The position numbers were made by a program, and so were the translations under genes. DNA of 33,223 nucleotides from a virus: positions 1 through 33,223 of IMG/VR virus record IMGVR_UViG_3300010371_000083; one strand, 5' to 3'. The notes beneath the pieces are model-generated. The model searched no databases and was not told the origin of the DNA. It saw only the letters and a list, made by a program, of their open reading frames with translations. Positions 1-8,332 of the stretch are shown here, in pieces. Position 1 is the stretch's first letter; every line of letters begins with the position of its first letter.

Positions 1-1
1 G

Positions 2-124
2 CACACCTGCCCGGTGTGCCAGGCGAAGTGGTGCAAGGTCCCTTGGGTCCGCGGAGTCGCACGGATCTTCTGTGGCCAGAACTGCCAGAAGCGCGCCTGG
101 AACCGAGCACGGAGGTCTGCGTGA
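2..124 (+). CDS. C-terminal fragment of a Cys-rich (zinc-binding-like) protein, cut by the window edge
   Basis: The reading frame is open from the first bases to a TGA at 122-124 and gives about 40 residues. Four spaced cysteines (TCPVCQ near the start, later FCGQNC) look like a treble-clef or zinc-ribbon arrangement, and the tail is basic (KRAWNRARRSA). The next gene starts with GTG inside this stop (GTGA at 121-124), the coupling style seen across the window, which supports this frame over the competing frame that runs through the same bases. The start lies outside the window, so length and family are unknown. A DNA- or protein-binding role is only inferred from the cysteine pattern. Confidence 0.55.
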   Translation, partial: HTCPVCQAKWCKVPWVRGVARIFCGQNCQKRAWNRARRSA

Positions 125-459
125 CCACGCGCCAACGCATCCACCGCGCGATAGTTGCGGCGGGCTCGCCCGGATACAACCGTCCGTTTTGCCTGGCGGG
201 CGCGACGGAAGATGACAGCCGACACTCGGCCGTCTGTGACTCTCTCGTCGAGGAGTTCGAGCCGGCCGATCCGGCGATGCCTCCGCCCGATGTGATCGAG
301 GCGATGGCGAAGGGCTGCCGTAGCTGCGGCGAGTGCGGGGAGGCGCCTCCGTGCGCGACCTGCATGGCCGGCGGGGTGTGCCTGGCGGAGTGCCAGTGCC
401 ACGAGACCGACGACGAGGAGAGCCGCTACGAGCCGGAAGGGAAGGAAGCTGGACTGTGA
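121..459 (+). CDS. Cys-rich small protein, 112 aa
   Basis: The GTG start at 121 overlaps the previous stop and has a GGAGG Shine-Dalgarno at 111-115. The same frame is open further upstream, but the region before 121 belongs to the preceding gene in another frame, so 121 is preferred. The C-terminal half holds a dense cluster of nine cysteines and a histidine (CRSCGEC, CATC, VCLAECQCH), which fits binding of two metal ions. The last residues are acidic (ETDDEESRYEPEGKE). I do not recognise a family. Together with its neighbours it looks like an early phage operon of small accessory proteins. Confidence 0.6.
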   Translation: MTTRQRIHRAIVAAGSPGYNRPFCLAGATEDDSRHSAVCDSLVEEFEPADPAMPPPDVIEAMAKGCRSCGECGEAPPCATCMAGGVCLAECQCHETDDEESRYEPEGKEAGL

Positions 460-812
460 GGCGAGCCGTGACCAAGCGCGATGACGGGTGGGTGCGCGTC
501 GAGTCTGAGGATGAGCTGCGGCCGGGGCTGGTCGTGCAGCTGAGACCGTGCCTGTGGTGCGGAGTTACAGAGATCAATCTACTGGGACGCGAGACAGAGC
601 TAGGCGCGGAGGCAAGAACGATTGACGGAGGAATCGAGGAAATGAGTCGGCCGTTCGTGGTCGAACTGTCATGTCACATTGGCGCGGCAGACTATGAGCA
701 CGCGATTCGTGATGGGCGCCTTTACCGCCTCGCCCCGTTCGCATCCGACGGCACCGAGACGACCAGGACGGTGAAGAGCCCGAGAGCCAAGGTGACGACG
801 GAATGGAGGTGA
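456..812 (+). CDS. hypothetical phage protein, 118 aa
   Basis: The frame could begin at GTG 456 (GTGA overlap with the previous stop, AAGGAAG seven bases upstream) or at GTG 468 (GAGG upstream). The first is chosen because overlap coupling is the rule here. A recognisable part is GWVRVESEDELRPGLVVQL followed by CLWCG, a pattern I associate with small unassigned phage proteins that begin with a compact beta domain. The C-terminal half has no clear motif. The stop at 810-812 lies within the ribosome binding site of the next gene. Function is unknown. Confidence 0.6.
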   Translation: MRRAVTKRDDGWVRVESEDELRPGLVVQLRPCLWCGVTEINLLGRETELGAEARTIDGGIEEMSRPFVVELSCHIGAADYEHAIRDGRLYRLAPFASDGTETTRTVKSPRAKVTTEWR

Positions 813-814
813 CG

Positions 815-1096
815 ATGGCGAATCAAGTGCCGCGACCGTCCCGTGCTCCAGAGATCATAAGACTTCGCAAGGAGACGCGGCTGTCGGCCACGGCAATCGC
901 CAGGCAGGTCGGAACGCACGTAAGCTACGTGTGGGTCGTGTTGCGCAGGCACCGGATCGCCACCGGAGGTAAGGCGTCTGCTACGGGAACCGGCGAGGGT
1001 CCAGCCGAGGCGCGCCAACGCGTCTACCGCGACCTAGCCGAAGGTAAGCGGTGCCTGAAGTGCTGGTTGATACTGCCCTGCGACCACGGCAAGTGA
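815..1096 (+). CDS. helix-turn-helix protein, 93 aa
   Basis: The ATG at 815 follows an excellent Shine-Dalgarno (GGAGGTGA from 805), better than the in-frame ATG at 803 that would sit inside that site. Residues about 11-48 (EIIRLRKETRLSATAIARQV, then SYVWVVLRRHRI) read as a helix-turn-helix of the kind that recognises DNA. The C-terminus carries CLKCWLILPCDH, a possible metal site. It is probably a small regulator, or the DNA-binding part of a larger activity. Its stop at 1094-1096 is one base from the stop of the convergent tail gene, so no terminator fits between them. Confidence 0.7.
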   Translation: MANQVPRPSRAPEIIRLRKETRLSATAIARQVGTHVSYVWVVLRRHRIATGGKASATGTGEGPAEARQRVYRDLAEGKRCLKCWLILPCDHGK

Positions 1097-1097
1097 C

Positions 1098-2240
1098 TTA
1101 GTACCCGGCCGCCGTCAACGCAGCCGACCACGTCGCAGCCATTGACGCGTAACCGGCCGCGCTTGGATGAAGGGCATCGGCGAAGTTGGCGTCCGGCATC
1201 TGCGGGAAGTCCACCTCTACCAAGTTGGTCATGCCAGCCACGGCAGCCGACAGCGCTGACCGGTAGGCGTCGATTGCCGACGGCGGGTATATCCCGAGCT
1301 TCGTGTATGGAAGCTTCCCGAGGAAGACTTTCACGTGCGGCTTGATGGCCTTCACCGCGTTGATGGCGCCAACTACGTTAGATGCGTACTGTGCCGTGGT
1401 GAGAAGCGGCGTTGGGTATCCAGTAAGGTCGTTCGTACCGATCTGTAACAGCACGATGTCAGCCGGCCAGGCGGCGTACCAAGAGCTGATGCCCGCCAGG
1501 ATGTCTGCCGAGTTGCGTCCGCCGACGCCCTCGTGTTTCTTGGAACGGTTGATGCCAGTTCCGTCGGTCTGCGTGCCGACCGACCAAAGTAGCGGGTGCG
1601 CAGCGAACAGTGTTGCCCGCCAGCCGCCGACGTTGTCGGGATAGCCGAGGGTGATGCTGTCGCCGACGGGGATGACGCTGGTGGCGCCGTGGTGACCGAC
1701 GATCTGTAGCTCGCCTTCGATCGAACCGTCGAAGGTCAGCGTGATGCCGCTAACGGCCTCCGTGACGTTGGTGTGCGAGCCCTGGACCTGCTCCGAATAG
1801 CCAGACGTCGGGTTCCAACACCGCCCCTGGAAGGTCCGCGGCCGGCCGTTGACCTTGCACTGGACGATGGTGTCCAGCTGGATGACCGCGCCTCCGATGG
1901 CACCCATGTACCAGACGGCGCCTGTGGCGGTGCCCCCGAGCGCGCCAGTGGGGGCGCCATAGTAGTTGTCGTAGCTCAGGTAGGTGCCTGACGTCAGCCC
2001 GGCCAGCGTGGCTACGATCGTCGTGGACGTCCCCGACGTCTTGGTCAAGTGCACTTCGAACCTGGCGTACTTGTCGTGGTCCCAAGTCGCGGTAACCGAC
2101 GTGCCCGAGAACGGGATCGTGATTTCGTCCGGGATGCCCAACAGCGACCGCCGCGCATCCACGGATAGGCTGTCCTCTTCGAACGTGGTGTCGCCTTGGC
2201 GAATGAAGAGGGAGACCTTGTCGAAGATGGTCGCGGCCAT
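1098..2240 (-). CDS. tail fibre/tailspike protein with SGNH (GDSL-like) hydrolase domain, 380 aa
   Basis: The C-terminal half (about residues 185-380) carries the SGNH esterase blocks in order: block I PVGDSITLG with nucleophile S195, block II Gly in HEGVGGRNSADI, block III GTND with N270, and block V DALHPSAAGY with D355 and H358. The N-terminal 180 residues are rich in beta strand, Gly and Thr, as expected for virion attachment. Known phage proteins of this type deacetylate or de-esterify surface polysaccharide; this role is inferred. It is the last gene of the leftward virion operon. Its start has no clear Shine-Dalgarno and instead follows a perfect palindrome. No signal peptide is seen. 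Confidence 0.85.
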   Translation of the reverse strand: MAATIFDKVSLFIRQGDTTFEEDSLSVDARRSLLGIPDEITIPFSGTSVTATWDHDKYARFEVHLTKTSGTSTTIVATLAGLTSGTYLSYDNYYGAPTGALGGTATGAVWYMGAIGGAVIQLDTIVQCKVNGRPRTFQGRCWNPTSGYSEQVQGSHTNVTEAVSGITLTFDGSIEGELQIVGHHGATSVIPVGDSITLGYPDNVGGWRATLFAAHPLLWSVGTQTDGTGINRSKKHEGVGGRNSADILAGISSWYAAWPADIVLLQIGTNDLTGYPTPLLTTAQYASNVVGAINAVKAIKPHVKVFLGKLPYTKLGIYPPSAIDAYRSALSAAVAGMTNLVEVDFPQMPDANFADALHPSAAGYASMAATWSAALTAAGY

Positions 2241-2242
2241 GT

Positions 2243-2254
2243 GCTACCGGTAGC
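2243..2254. promoter_or_regulatory. perfect 12-bp palindrome before the SGNH gene
   Basis: GCTACCGGTAGC is self-complementary over all 12 bases. It overlaps the stop codon of the upstream gene (2244-2246) and fills the place where a ribosome binding site for the SGNH gene would lie. It could be a protein operator or a small RNA hairpin that affects translation. Chance occurrence is possible. Confidence 0.35.
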
Positions 2255-2708
2255 CTCTGGCGTAGACGTACCCGGTGCGGCTGGCGTCGAAGGTGAACAC
2301 GATGGCGGTCGGGTCGTGGGTCGTGTCTGTGCTGAGCCCGTGTTCGGTGACGGGAATGATCACGTAGACGCCCTGCCACTTCATCGACTTCAATGCCGGC
2401 GCCGGCGGAAGCGTGAACACGAACGATGCGGACCCGACGCCAGCAGACGCCCCGGCAGGCTTGGGCCAGTTGTCTAGCCCAGCCGTGTTCGCCGACGCGA
2501 TCGTAGTCGCGTAGTTAAAACCGTTGTTGTAACTACCTGCGCTCATCCCGGTCATCGCGATCGTGTCGAGCGTGCCAGCGCCCCAGTCGATGTCGACCGT
2601 GATCCGCTTGTATGTGTTCGCGGCGAAGGAGATCGTGTAGCTCGCTCCGGTAAATGCTGCGCTTGCTAGCAGCACGGAATCGCCGAATGGGTAGTTCTGG
2701 TATGCCAT
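2244..2708 (-). CDS. small structural-type protein, 154 aa
   Basis: The start is taken at ATG 2708 (MAYQNYPFGDS) rather than further upstream, because the upstream extension lies on top of the preceding gene and reads as basic non-protein-like sequence. The protein is rich in Gly, Ala, Ser, Thr and aromatic residues, with alternating strands (SYTISFAANTYKRITVDIDW, YVIIPVTEHG), and ends in TGYVYARGYR. It looks like an all-beta virion component, but no family is recognised. It sits two bases after the 122-aa gene and three bases before the SGNH tail gene, suggesting a tail-fibre accessory or adaptor. Confidence 0.65.
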   Translation of the reverse strand: MAYQNYPFGDSVLLASAAFTGASYTISFAANTYKRITVDIDWGAGTLDTIAMTGMSAGSYNNGFNYATTIASANTAGLDNWPKPAGASAGVGSASFVFTLPPAPALKSMKWQGVYVIIPVTEHGLSTDTTHDPTAIVFTFDASRTGYVYARGYR

Positions 2709-2710
2709 CG

Positions 2711-3079
2711 TCACACCGCCGGGGCTCGGTCGCTGTCGAACTGCATGTACGGCTCCCAGGTCGTCTGGTTGGTGCCGCCGTTGACCTGGTCGACCTTCAC
2801 GTACTTGTACGGCTCGACGAGCCAGTCCCACGGGCCACTCAGGTCGGTCGCGGGCGCAGCGGCCACGGCGATGTCGCCTAAGATTTGCCGGTAGGTCGTC
2901 CCGTCAGTCGACTCGTACACCTTCAGCGTGAACGCGTGGCTGTTCTTCACGCCGAAGATGATTCGCTTGACGTCTGCCGCAGCCAGCACGGTTCCCGAGA
3001 GCGCAACGAACGTGTCGATGAGGGTCGTCGTGTTCGACCCGGTCGGCAGCGTCGTGGACATCTTGACTTGCGTGATCAT
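2711..3079 (-). CDS. small beta-rich structural-type protein, 122 aa
   Basis: The ATG at 3079 overlaps the stop of the 614-aa protein (ATGA). The sequence reads as one beta-sandwich domain: KRIIFGVKNSHAFTLKVYES, then TYRQILGDIAV and YKYVKVDQVNGG. This resembles the 'discrepancy from a reference value' beta domains frequent in phage tail genes, but I cannot name the family. Position at the end of the virion operon, among tail genes, suggests a tail or host-contact part. Confidence 0.7.
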   Translation of the reverse strand: MITQVKMSTTLPTGSNTTTLIDTFVALSGTVLAAADVKRIIFGVKNSHAFTLKVYESTDGTTYRQILGDIAVAAAPATDLSGPWDWLVEPYKYVKVDQVNGGTNQTTWEPYMQFDSDRAPAV

Positions 3080-4920
3080 CGTCGGTCCTCCTGAAGCAAA
3101 AGCTGAATGAGCGGGTCAAGCTGAAGCTGCGCGGCGCCCGGGCCGGCCCCGTCGTAACCGATGCCCGTGGCGGGACGAAAGAAGCGCTCGCCAGCGGCGC
3201 CTAGGTTGTGGCCGATGGTCCGCGATACGCCCTGTGCGATACCTGCGCCGCCGGGCATGGAAAGCTGAAGCGCAAGGATGTCCTCGGCGTTGCGAGCTCC
3301 AAGCCGGTCGAGCTGGCCACGGTATAGCGGCGACTGCGCGGCAAGCTGGTCGAGCGTGATGCCGGTGTTAGCGGCAGCCGACCCACCCTTGCCGTACTGG
3401 GCCAACTGCCCCCGCGCTGCCTTGTCATCACGCGGGAACATCCCTTCGGCGTCGCGGATGGCGCCTTCGCCACCGTACAGAGCGTTACGGGCATCGTCGA
3501 GCCTGGTTGCTTCTTCTCCGTAGCGGTCGAGTGCACCGCCGATGTTCCCAGGGCCTTCCCTTGGGTCCATCTCGCGTACGGCGCTACGCATTGCACCCTG
3601 AGCCATTCGCGCGGGGCGATTCTCGGCTGTCCCGGGCATGCCGCCTTGGGCCTCGGCGTTGAGGGATTTCTGGAGCCCGCGGAGCTGCCCGAACGTCACG
3701 CCTTCTGGATCCGCGTTCTCTGCCTGGCGCTGCGAAATGATCTTCCTTGCGGCATCTCGACGCAGCCGTCTACCCTCCGATGCGTACGCCCCTGCCTCTG
3801 CGTGGGCGGCGTCGCGGGCGGCCCCGGGCGGCAATGACTCGGCGTGGTTCCTTGCCATTGCCGCCATCTGTTCGACGGTCTCGGCCTCAGATACAAGATC
3901 TGGCGCTACTGGCCCCTGGGCGCGTGGCTGTCTCGGAGTCAGGGCGGCCTTGTAGTGCCCGAGCCTGCTGTCGAGAGCATCGTCGATGGGAATGCCAGCC
4001 GGGTTGTTGCTGTTCTCTGCGCGCAGGGCGTCTATGCGCGCCGTGACCGGACGTTCTGAAACACGAGTCTCGGGTCCGATGAACGATTCAAGTTCGCCCT
4101 CGGCGGCATCCAGTCCGGCACGGTTTGCAGCGTCGCGCGCGGTCAGGTCGCCAACGATCTGCCCCCGCGCATCCTCGGCCATGCGCATCGTCCCGGGGTC
4201 GCCGTCTGGTAGGTCGCGGTATGCCGGCTCGTCGAACATGCCGCCACCGGCAGGGCGGGTCATGCGCAGTTCTGGAGCCATCGGCTCCGAGCGTCCGATG
4301 AGAGGCGGGCGTTCGTAAATCGGCCCGCGCGGGGCATCTGGGTTGTCAGACGTCACGCGCTCAATGGCGTTCGCCGCGCGCCCGGCTTGCGACTTGGCCA
4401 CGTTTCGCTTGCCCCGCGGCGCACCGACGGCACCTAGCGCACCGCCCATCAAGGCAGCGGTGACAATGTCCTTCGGCTTCGCGTCCGGCTCGGACAGGGC
4501 AGGCGACGCCCCTCCAGCCGCGCCACCGATGATGCCCGACGTACGCCCGCCAGCGCCGAGCGCCCGGGCTGCACTGGACGCGCCCATGCCGACAAGGCCG
4601 CCGAGGGCGAAGCGGGCGAAGTCCTCCGCCTCGGCCTTGTCGTCGGCGGGAGCTGCCCCGGGAGTAGACGTCCCGGCCAGCGCACGACGCAACTCGGGCA
4701 GTGCGACGACGTCAGGATCGGGGCCGCCGGAGGGCGGTGGCCTCTTTGGGCGCCCCGTCGAGATGACGTCCGAAGGGCTCGGGTCGGGCTGGGACAGCTC
4801 GTCACCTCGGCGCATGCTGCCCGACGGCGCAGGCTTCGAGCCCCTCAGCGCCTCGGCGATCTCGTCTTCAGTGAACCCTTCATCGAGGAGGTTGCCGATC
4901 TGCTTGTCGGTCACGTCCAT
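3076..4920 (-). CDS. putative ejection (internal virion) protein with glycine-zipper segments, 614 aa
   Basis: The start at 4920 overlaps the previous stop (TGATG). The N-terminus has a short helical motif (GNLLDEGFTEDEIAEALRG). Residues about 101-168 contain two Gly/Ala-rich hydrophobic stretches (FALGGLVGMGASSAARALG, later TAALMGGALGAVG) resembling glycine zippers that insert into membranes. Residues about 230-500 are long, polar and helical, rich in Ala, Arg and Glu. P22 ejection proteins gp7, gp20 and gp16 lie in the same genomic place, after the tail hub gene, and are likewise helical. No lytic transglycosylase motif is visible. The role, forming a conduit for DNA across the envelope, is inferred from position and composition. 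Confidence 0.65.
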   Translation of the reverse strand: MDVTDKQIGNLLDEGFTEDEIAEALRGSKPAPSGSMRRGDELSQPDPSPSDVISTGRPKRPPPSGGPDPDVVALPELRRALAGTSTPGAAPADDKAEAEDFARFALGGLVGMGASSAARALGAGGRTSGIIGGAAGGASPALSEPDAKPKDIVTAALMGGALGAVGAPRGKRNVAKSQAGRAANAIERVTSDNPDAPRGPIYERPPLIGRSEPMAPELRMTRPAGGGMFDEPAYRDLPDGDPGTMRMAEDARGQIVGDLTARDAANRAGLDAAEGELESFIGPETRVSERPVTARIDALRAENSNNPAGIPIDDALDSRLGHYKAALTPRQPRAQGPVAPDLVSEAETVEQMAAMARNHAESLPPGAARDAAHAEAGAYASEGRRLRRDAARKIISQRQAENADPEGVTFGQLRGLQKSLNAEAQGGMPGTAENRPARMAQGAMRSAVREMDPREGPGNIGGALDRYGEEATRLDDARNALYGGEGAIRDAEGMFPRDDKAARGQLAQYGKGGSAAANTGITLDQLAAQSPLYRGQLDRLGARNAEDILALQLSMPGGAGIAQGVSRTIGHNLGAAGERFFRPATGIGYDGAGPGAAQLQLDPLIQLLLQEDRR

Positions 4921-6347
4921 CAGCGACCGAGCCTCTCCCGAATGCGGGCGATGCGCTGCTCGCGCGTCTCGCCCACGGGCGCGCCGCCCGCGCCCTCGGC
5001 GTCGTCGACGAAGAACTCCTTGCGCTTCCGCGTCAGGTGGTCGCCGATCTTGAGCTTCGAGTACGAGCTGCCGTCGCCGAACACCTCGTCGTACGCCTTG
5101 CGGGCGCCCTGGCGGTTCGTCTCGTGGTTCTGGAGCACGACGTCAACGCCCTGCATGAGCTTGGCGAACACGTCCGGGTCGAGGTCGCCGGTCGCGCCCT
5201 TGCTGACCCAGTTCGTGACGTCGCCCCACGCGCCGCCCATGTGCCCCTGGAGCCGGTTGATATCGGCGTCGGTCAAGACGCCCTTCTGACCGGCCAGGGA
5301 GCGCGACAGGACGTCAGAAAGAGAGCGCTGGACGACGCTCACGTCCTTGTTCTTGAGCAGGCCGCGGAGCCTGGTGTCCTCGTTGCGGTCGGTCGCGATG
5401 TTCCAGTTCTTCTGGAAGTCCTTCAGCCCGGACTCGGCCGTCTGCAAGTCCTTCCGGTCGATGCCGTCGGTTCCGGCCGTCCGCTGCTTGTCAGCGCTCG
5501 GCTTGCTGTTCGCGACGCGCTGCTTTTCGATACCGAACTGACCGACCGTCTGGTCGTGCGCGCGGTTCTCGCCGTACTTGTCGGCCAGGGCCTCGCTGGA
5601 CAGGAATTCCTTCATTGCGTCGCGCGGGGCGATAGTCCCCGACTTGACGCCCGCCTGGAGCTGCGAAAAGCGCTCGGCGCGACGCTGGGCGATGCTGCGC
5701 AGATACGGGTCTCCCGACTGCATGGCCTGGCCAAGCTCGCCCGTGAGCGACTCGCCCACCTTGTCGAAGTCGGCTGCGGCCTGGCGGTCGGCAGAGTGCC
5801 GCAGTTCGTCCGTTGAGGTCTCGACGCCGCCGATACGGACGCGGCCAGTGACGGGAGGCTTGCCAGCGTTCGCGATTGCGCTGTCCTGCGCGCCGAGGTT
5901 GGCCGCGGTGTCCGCTTCGGACGTCTCCGGCTTGAGTTCAGGAGGCGCGCCAGGATTCAGGTCTGGCAGCTGCTCAAAGTCGCGGCCGCGCTTCACGGTG
6001 CGCGTCGACGGGTCCACCTCGGAATAGTCGGCGGCGTGCTGCTTGGCCGCGACCATGTTGCCAGACGCGACGTCGGCGCGGATCGTGTCGTCGGCCTGTC
6101 GCTGCCGTTTGGCGTTGTCGACTTCCAGCTGCGCGTCGTCGCTGCGCTGCTGGCGCATCTCTCGCGCGTCCCTGGTGTCGGCGTCCTGCTGGCGGATGTT
6201 CTGATCGCCCGCGATGCGCTCGGCCTCCAGCTCCATTTTCTGCTTGCGGGCGCGCTCGGCCTGGATGCTGTCGCCGATCTCGGACATGGCCTTCGACAGC
6301 TGATCGGTCCAGCCCGGCGCGCGGAGCATGTCAAAGTTGATGTTCAT
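4920..6347 (-). CDS. putative ejection protein, coiled coil, 475 aa
   Basis: ATG at 6347 overlaps the stop of the 662-aa gene (ATGA). Residues about 15-90 form a strongly charged helix (QAERARKQKMELEAERIAGD and following) that should be a coiled coil. The middle is polar with many Asp, Lys and Gln residues, and the end (TREQRIARIRERLGR) is again helical. There is no membrane segment and no enzyme motif. It belongs to the block of helical proteins between the tail hub and the tail fibre genes, where podoviruses encode proteins ejected with DNA. I cannot match it to a named P22 or T7 protein. Confidence 0.65.
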   Translation of the reverse strand: MNINFDMLRAPGWTDQLSKAMSEIGDSIQAERARKQKMELEAERIAGDQNIRQQDADTRDAREMRQQRSDDAQLEVDNAKRQRQADDTIRADVASGNMVAAKQHAADYSEVDPSTRTVKRGRDFEQLPDLNPGAPPELKPETSEADTAANLGAQDSAIANAGKPPVTGRVRIGGVETSTDELRHSADRQAAADFDKVGESLTGELGQAMQSGDPYLRSIAQRRAERFSQLQAGVKSGTIAPRDAMKEFLSSEALADKYGENRAHDQTVGQFGIEKQRVANSKPSADKQRTAGTDGIDRKDLQTAESGLKDFQKNWNIATDRNEDTRLRGLLKNKDVSVVQRSLSDVLSRSLAGQKGVLTDADINRLQGHMGGAWGDVTNWVSKGATGDLDPDVFAKLMQGVDVVLQNHETNRQGARKAYDEVFGDGSSYSKLKIGDHLTRKRKEFFVDDAEGAGGAPVGETREQRIARIRERLGR

Positions 6348-8332
6348 TTCCCTGTCGCCGCCCCGGCGGCCGCCCCAGCGCCGCCTCCGTAGACCTTGGT
6401 CAGCAAGCCGCCGACGGACGTCTTGAAGCCCATCATGTCCTTCATCTGTTGGAGTGACAGACCGTACTTGTCAGCCTCGGCCTGCAACCAGGCGTCATCT
6501 GGCGCGTTGACGTTGCTCATGTCGCCCCAGATCGACGCGATAATGTCCGCCTCGGTCTTCCCCTGACTCGACGTCCGGTCAAGTCCGCCGAGAATGCGGT
6601 TCTGCCCTGTCGTCTGGAGTTCCTTCATCAGGTCGCCGCTGTCGAGGATCCGATTGCGTCGGGCAGCGTCGGCGGCGGCTGCCTCGCGGTCGTCAGCGTT
6701 GCGCAGCGATAGGTCGGTCGAGTCCTTCGTCTGCGCGAGGCCAGCGTTCGCAAGCCACTCCTGTAGCGCTTGGTCCTCTGCGGTGCGCGAGATGTCAGCC
6801 GACGTCTTCGTGCGGTTGATGAGCGCGTCTTCGGCCTGCTTCGAGCGCTGGAGGGCAGCGTCAGACGCGTTACGGTCGGCGTCGATGCGGGCGCGCGTGA
6901 GCCCGAGGTCGGCAGCGTCTCCGGCCGATGCGATGTCCGAGAGCGTCCGGTACCGGTTCTGCTCCGAGTCCTGTGCCGACCGCGCGGAATCGAACCCAAG
7001 TTTCTCGCGGTCGAGCTTGGCGGCGTCAGAGTCGACGGCGGTCTTCTCGCGCAGACCGTAGCGGTCGAGCGCACGGGCCTCGGCGTCGTTCGCGGCATTG
7101 AACCCGAGCGTCTCCCGCCCGAGCTTAGCCGCATCCGTCTTCGCGCTGGCATCGGACAGAGCGCTGAAGCGGTTCTGTTCGCTGTCCTGAGACGACCGCG
7201 CCCAGTCGGCCGCCTCGCTCATGCGATCGAGGTGGGCACGATCGGCAATTGGGGCCAGGTCTACCCACTTCGACGCCTGCTGACCGCGCAGGTTGCCGAG
7301 AATGTCGCTCTCCTGCTGCGCCGCAAGTCCGCTGTTGAAGCCGCCGCGGGCGGAACTCGCAGTCTGGGCGCTCTGAATCGCGCGCTTCGAGGCGTAGTCG
7401 TAATACGGGTCTAGCTGGCCGATGCCCTTCTCGTAGAGCTGCTCGGTGTAGCCCTTGGCGAGCGGGTCCTTGCCGTACGCCTTGTAGAATGCCTCCATGT
7501 CGCCAGCGGACCCGAGGTCACCCGCGTGTTCGTCGAGGAAGTTCTCGCTGTAGCCCGGCGTCATGGTGTCTTCGCCGTGCTTGCCAAAGAACGCCTCCAT
7601 GGCCCCGGGTGCGTCGATGTCATGGTTCGACGTGGCGAAGTTCTCGGTTGCGCCGGTCTGCCAAGGGTCGTTCCCGTGCGCGCCGAACATGGCCTCCATC
7701 GCGCCCGCGCCGGACAGCGCATCTCCGGCCTGACCGGACACCCGCATCGACGCGCTCCCCGAGGTCGGCAGCGTGCCGCCCAGGCGCTCGGCGTCGGTCA
7801 TCCCAAGCGACTCGGCAGCTCCGGGACCTGACAGGGCATCGACATAGCCCTGAGCGCCGCCCTGGTAGATGCCAGGGCCGACGTCCTTGACCTGGCTGAT
7901 GGCAGTCGGGCCGTGGTCCTTGCCGTACAGCGTCTCGGCGTTCGTGGGCGCGTCGAAGTCGCCCCCGTGCTTCTTTAGCCATTCTTCGTACGCGCCTGGC
8001 TGCGACAGCAGCGATGCCGTCGGAGGAGGGGGAGCGGCCGGCGGTGGGGCGCCTGCTGGCGGCGTCGTCGGCACGAAGCCGGGGCGAGTAGATGGGGTGG
8101 GAGTGAACCCAGGGCGAACCGATGGGGGTGGTGGCGCCGCGGGAGGCGGCGTCCCGGCCGGCGGAGGAGGAGCGGCCGGAGGTGGGGCTGACGCTGGAGG
8201 AGGCGCCCAGATGGTCTCTCCGTTCGTGGTCGTCCCCGGATCTGGCGCCCAGATCGGGTTTCCGTTCTCGTCGACCTTGCCCTTTTCAGGCTGCCAGATG
8301 GGGTTGCCGTTCTCGTCGTACTGCTGTGGCAT
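6344..8332 (-). CDS. large repetitive virion protein with Pro-rich arm, 662 aa; likely ejection protein
   Basis: Start ATG 8332 overlaps the previous stop (TAATG). The architecture is clear. Residues 5-44 contain three copies of a short repeat ((Y/V)DENGNPIW.P twice, then TNGETIWAP). Residues 44-105 are almost only Pro, Ala, Gly and Thr. About 110-300 holds a 33-34-residue repeat. About 375-560 is a long charged helix with internal duplications (QDSEQNRFSALSD at 382 and QDSEQNRYRTLSD at 454). The end is Gly/Ala-rich (YGGGAGAAAGAATGK). No enzymatic motif is seen. The Pro-rich arm would be an extended spacer, and the helical part fits an internal protein released with DNA. Confidence 0.7.
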   Translation of the reverse strand: MPQQYDENGNPIWQPEKGKVDENGNPIWAPDPGTTTNGETIWAPPPASAPPPAAPPPPAGTPPPAAPPPPSVRPGFTPTPSTRPGFVPTTPPAGAPPPAAPPPPTASLLSQPGAYEEWLKKHGGDFDAPTNAETLYGKDHGPTAISQVKDVGPGIYQGGAQGYVDALSGPGAAESLGMTDAERLGGTLPTSGSASMRVSGQAGDALSGAGAMEAMFGAHGNDPWQTGATENFATSNHDIDAPGAMEAFFGKHGEDTMTPGYSENFLDEHAGDLGSAGDMEAFYKAYGKDPLAKGYTEQLYEKGIGQLDPYYDYASKRAIQSAQTASSARGGFNSGLAAQQESDILGNLRGQQASKWVDLAPIADRAHLDRMSEAADWARSSQDSEQNRFSALSDASAKTDAAKLGRETLGFNAANDAEARALDRYGLREKTAVDSDAAKLDREKLGFDSARSAQDSEQNRYRTLSDIASAGDAADLGLTRARIDADRNASDAALQRSKQAEDALINRTKTSADISRTAEDQALQEWLANAGLAQTKDSTDLSLRNADDREAAAADAARRNRILDSGDLMKELQTTGQNRILGGLDRTSSQGKTEADIIASIWGDMSNVNAPDDAWLQAEADKYGLSLQQMKDMMGFKTSVGGLLTKVYGGGAGAAAGAATGK
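7436..7714 (-). repeat. three degenerate 33-34-residue repeats in the 662-aa protein
   Basis: Residues 207-232, 241-265 and 275-299 align as (G/P/A)GAMEA(M/F)FG.HG.D, then .G(Y/A)(S/T)E(N/Q)(F/L). A fainter fourth copy (PGAYEEWLKKHGGDFDAPTN) lies at about 112-131. Each unit pairs an amphipathic helix with a short Gly-containing turn. The DNA copies have diverged, so selection on the protein rather than recent duplication is likely. Confidence 0.7.
8018..8203 (-). repeat. proline-rich low-complexity segment (residues 44-105 of the 662-aa protein)
   Basis: Repeated units of PPPAAPPPP and (S/T)RPGF.PT give CCG/GGC-rich DNA with imperfect short tandem repeats. Such tracts are prone to length change by slippage. 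They probably act as an extended linker in the protein. Confidence 0.75.

Noticed and set aside
4343-5053. 236-codon plus-strand open frame opposite the ejection-type genes
   Set aside because: It crosses two well-supported leftward genes and reads as Ala/Pro/Ser/Arg low complexity, as antisense frames do in GC-rich DNA.
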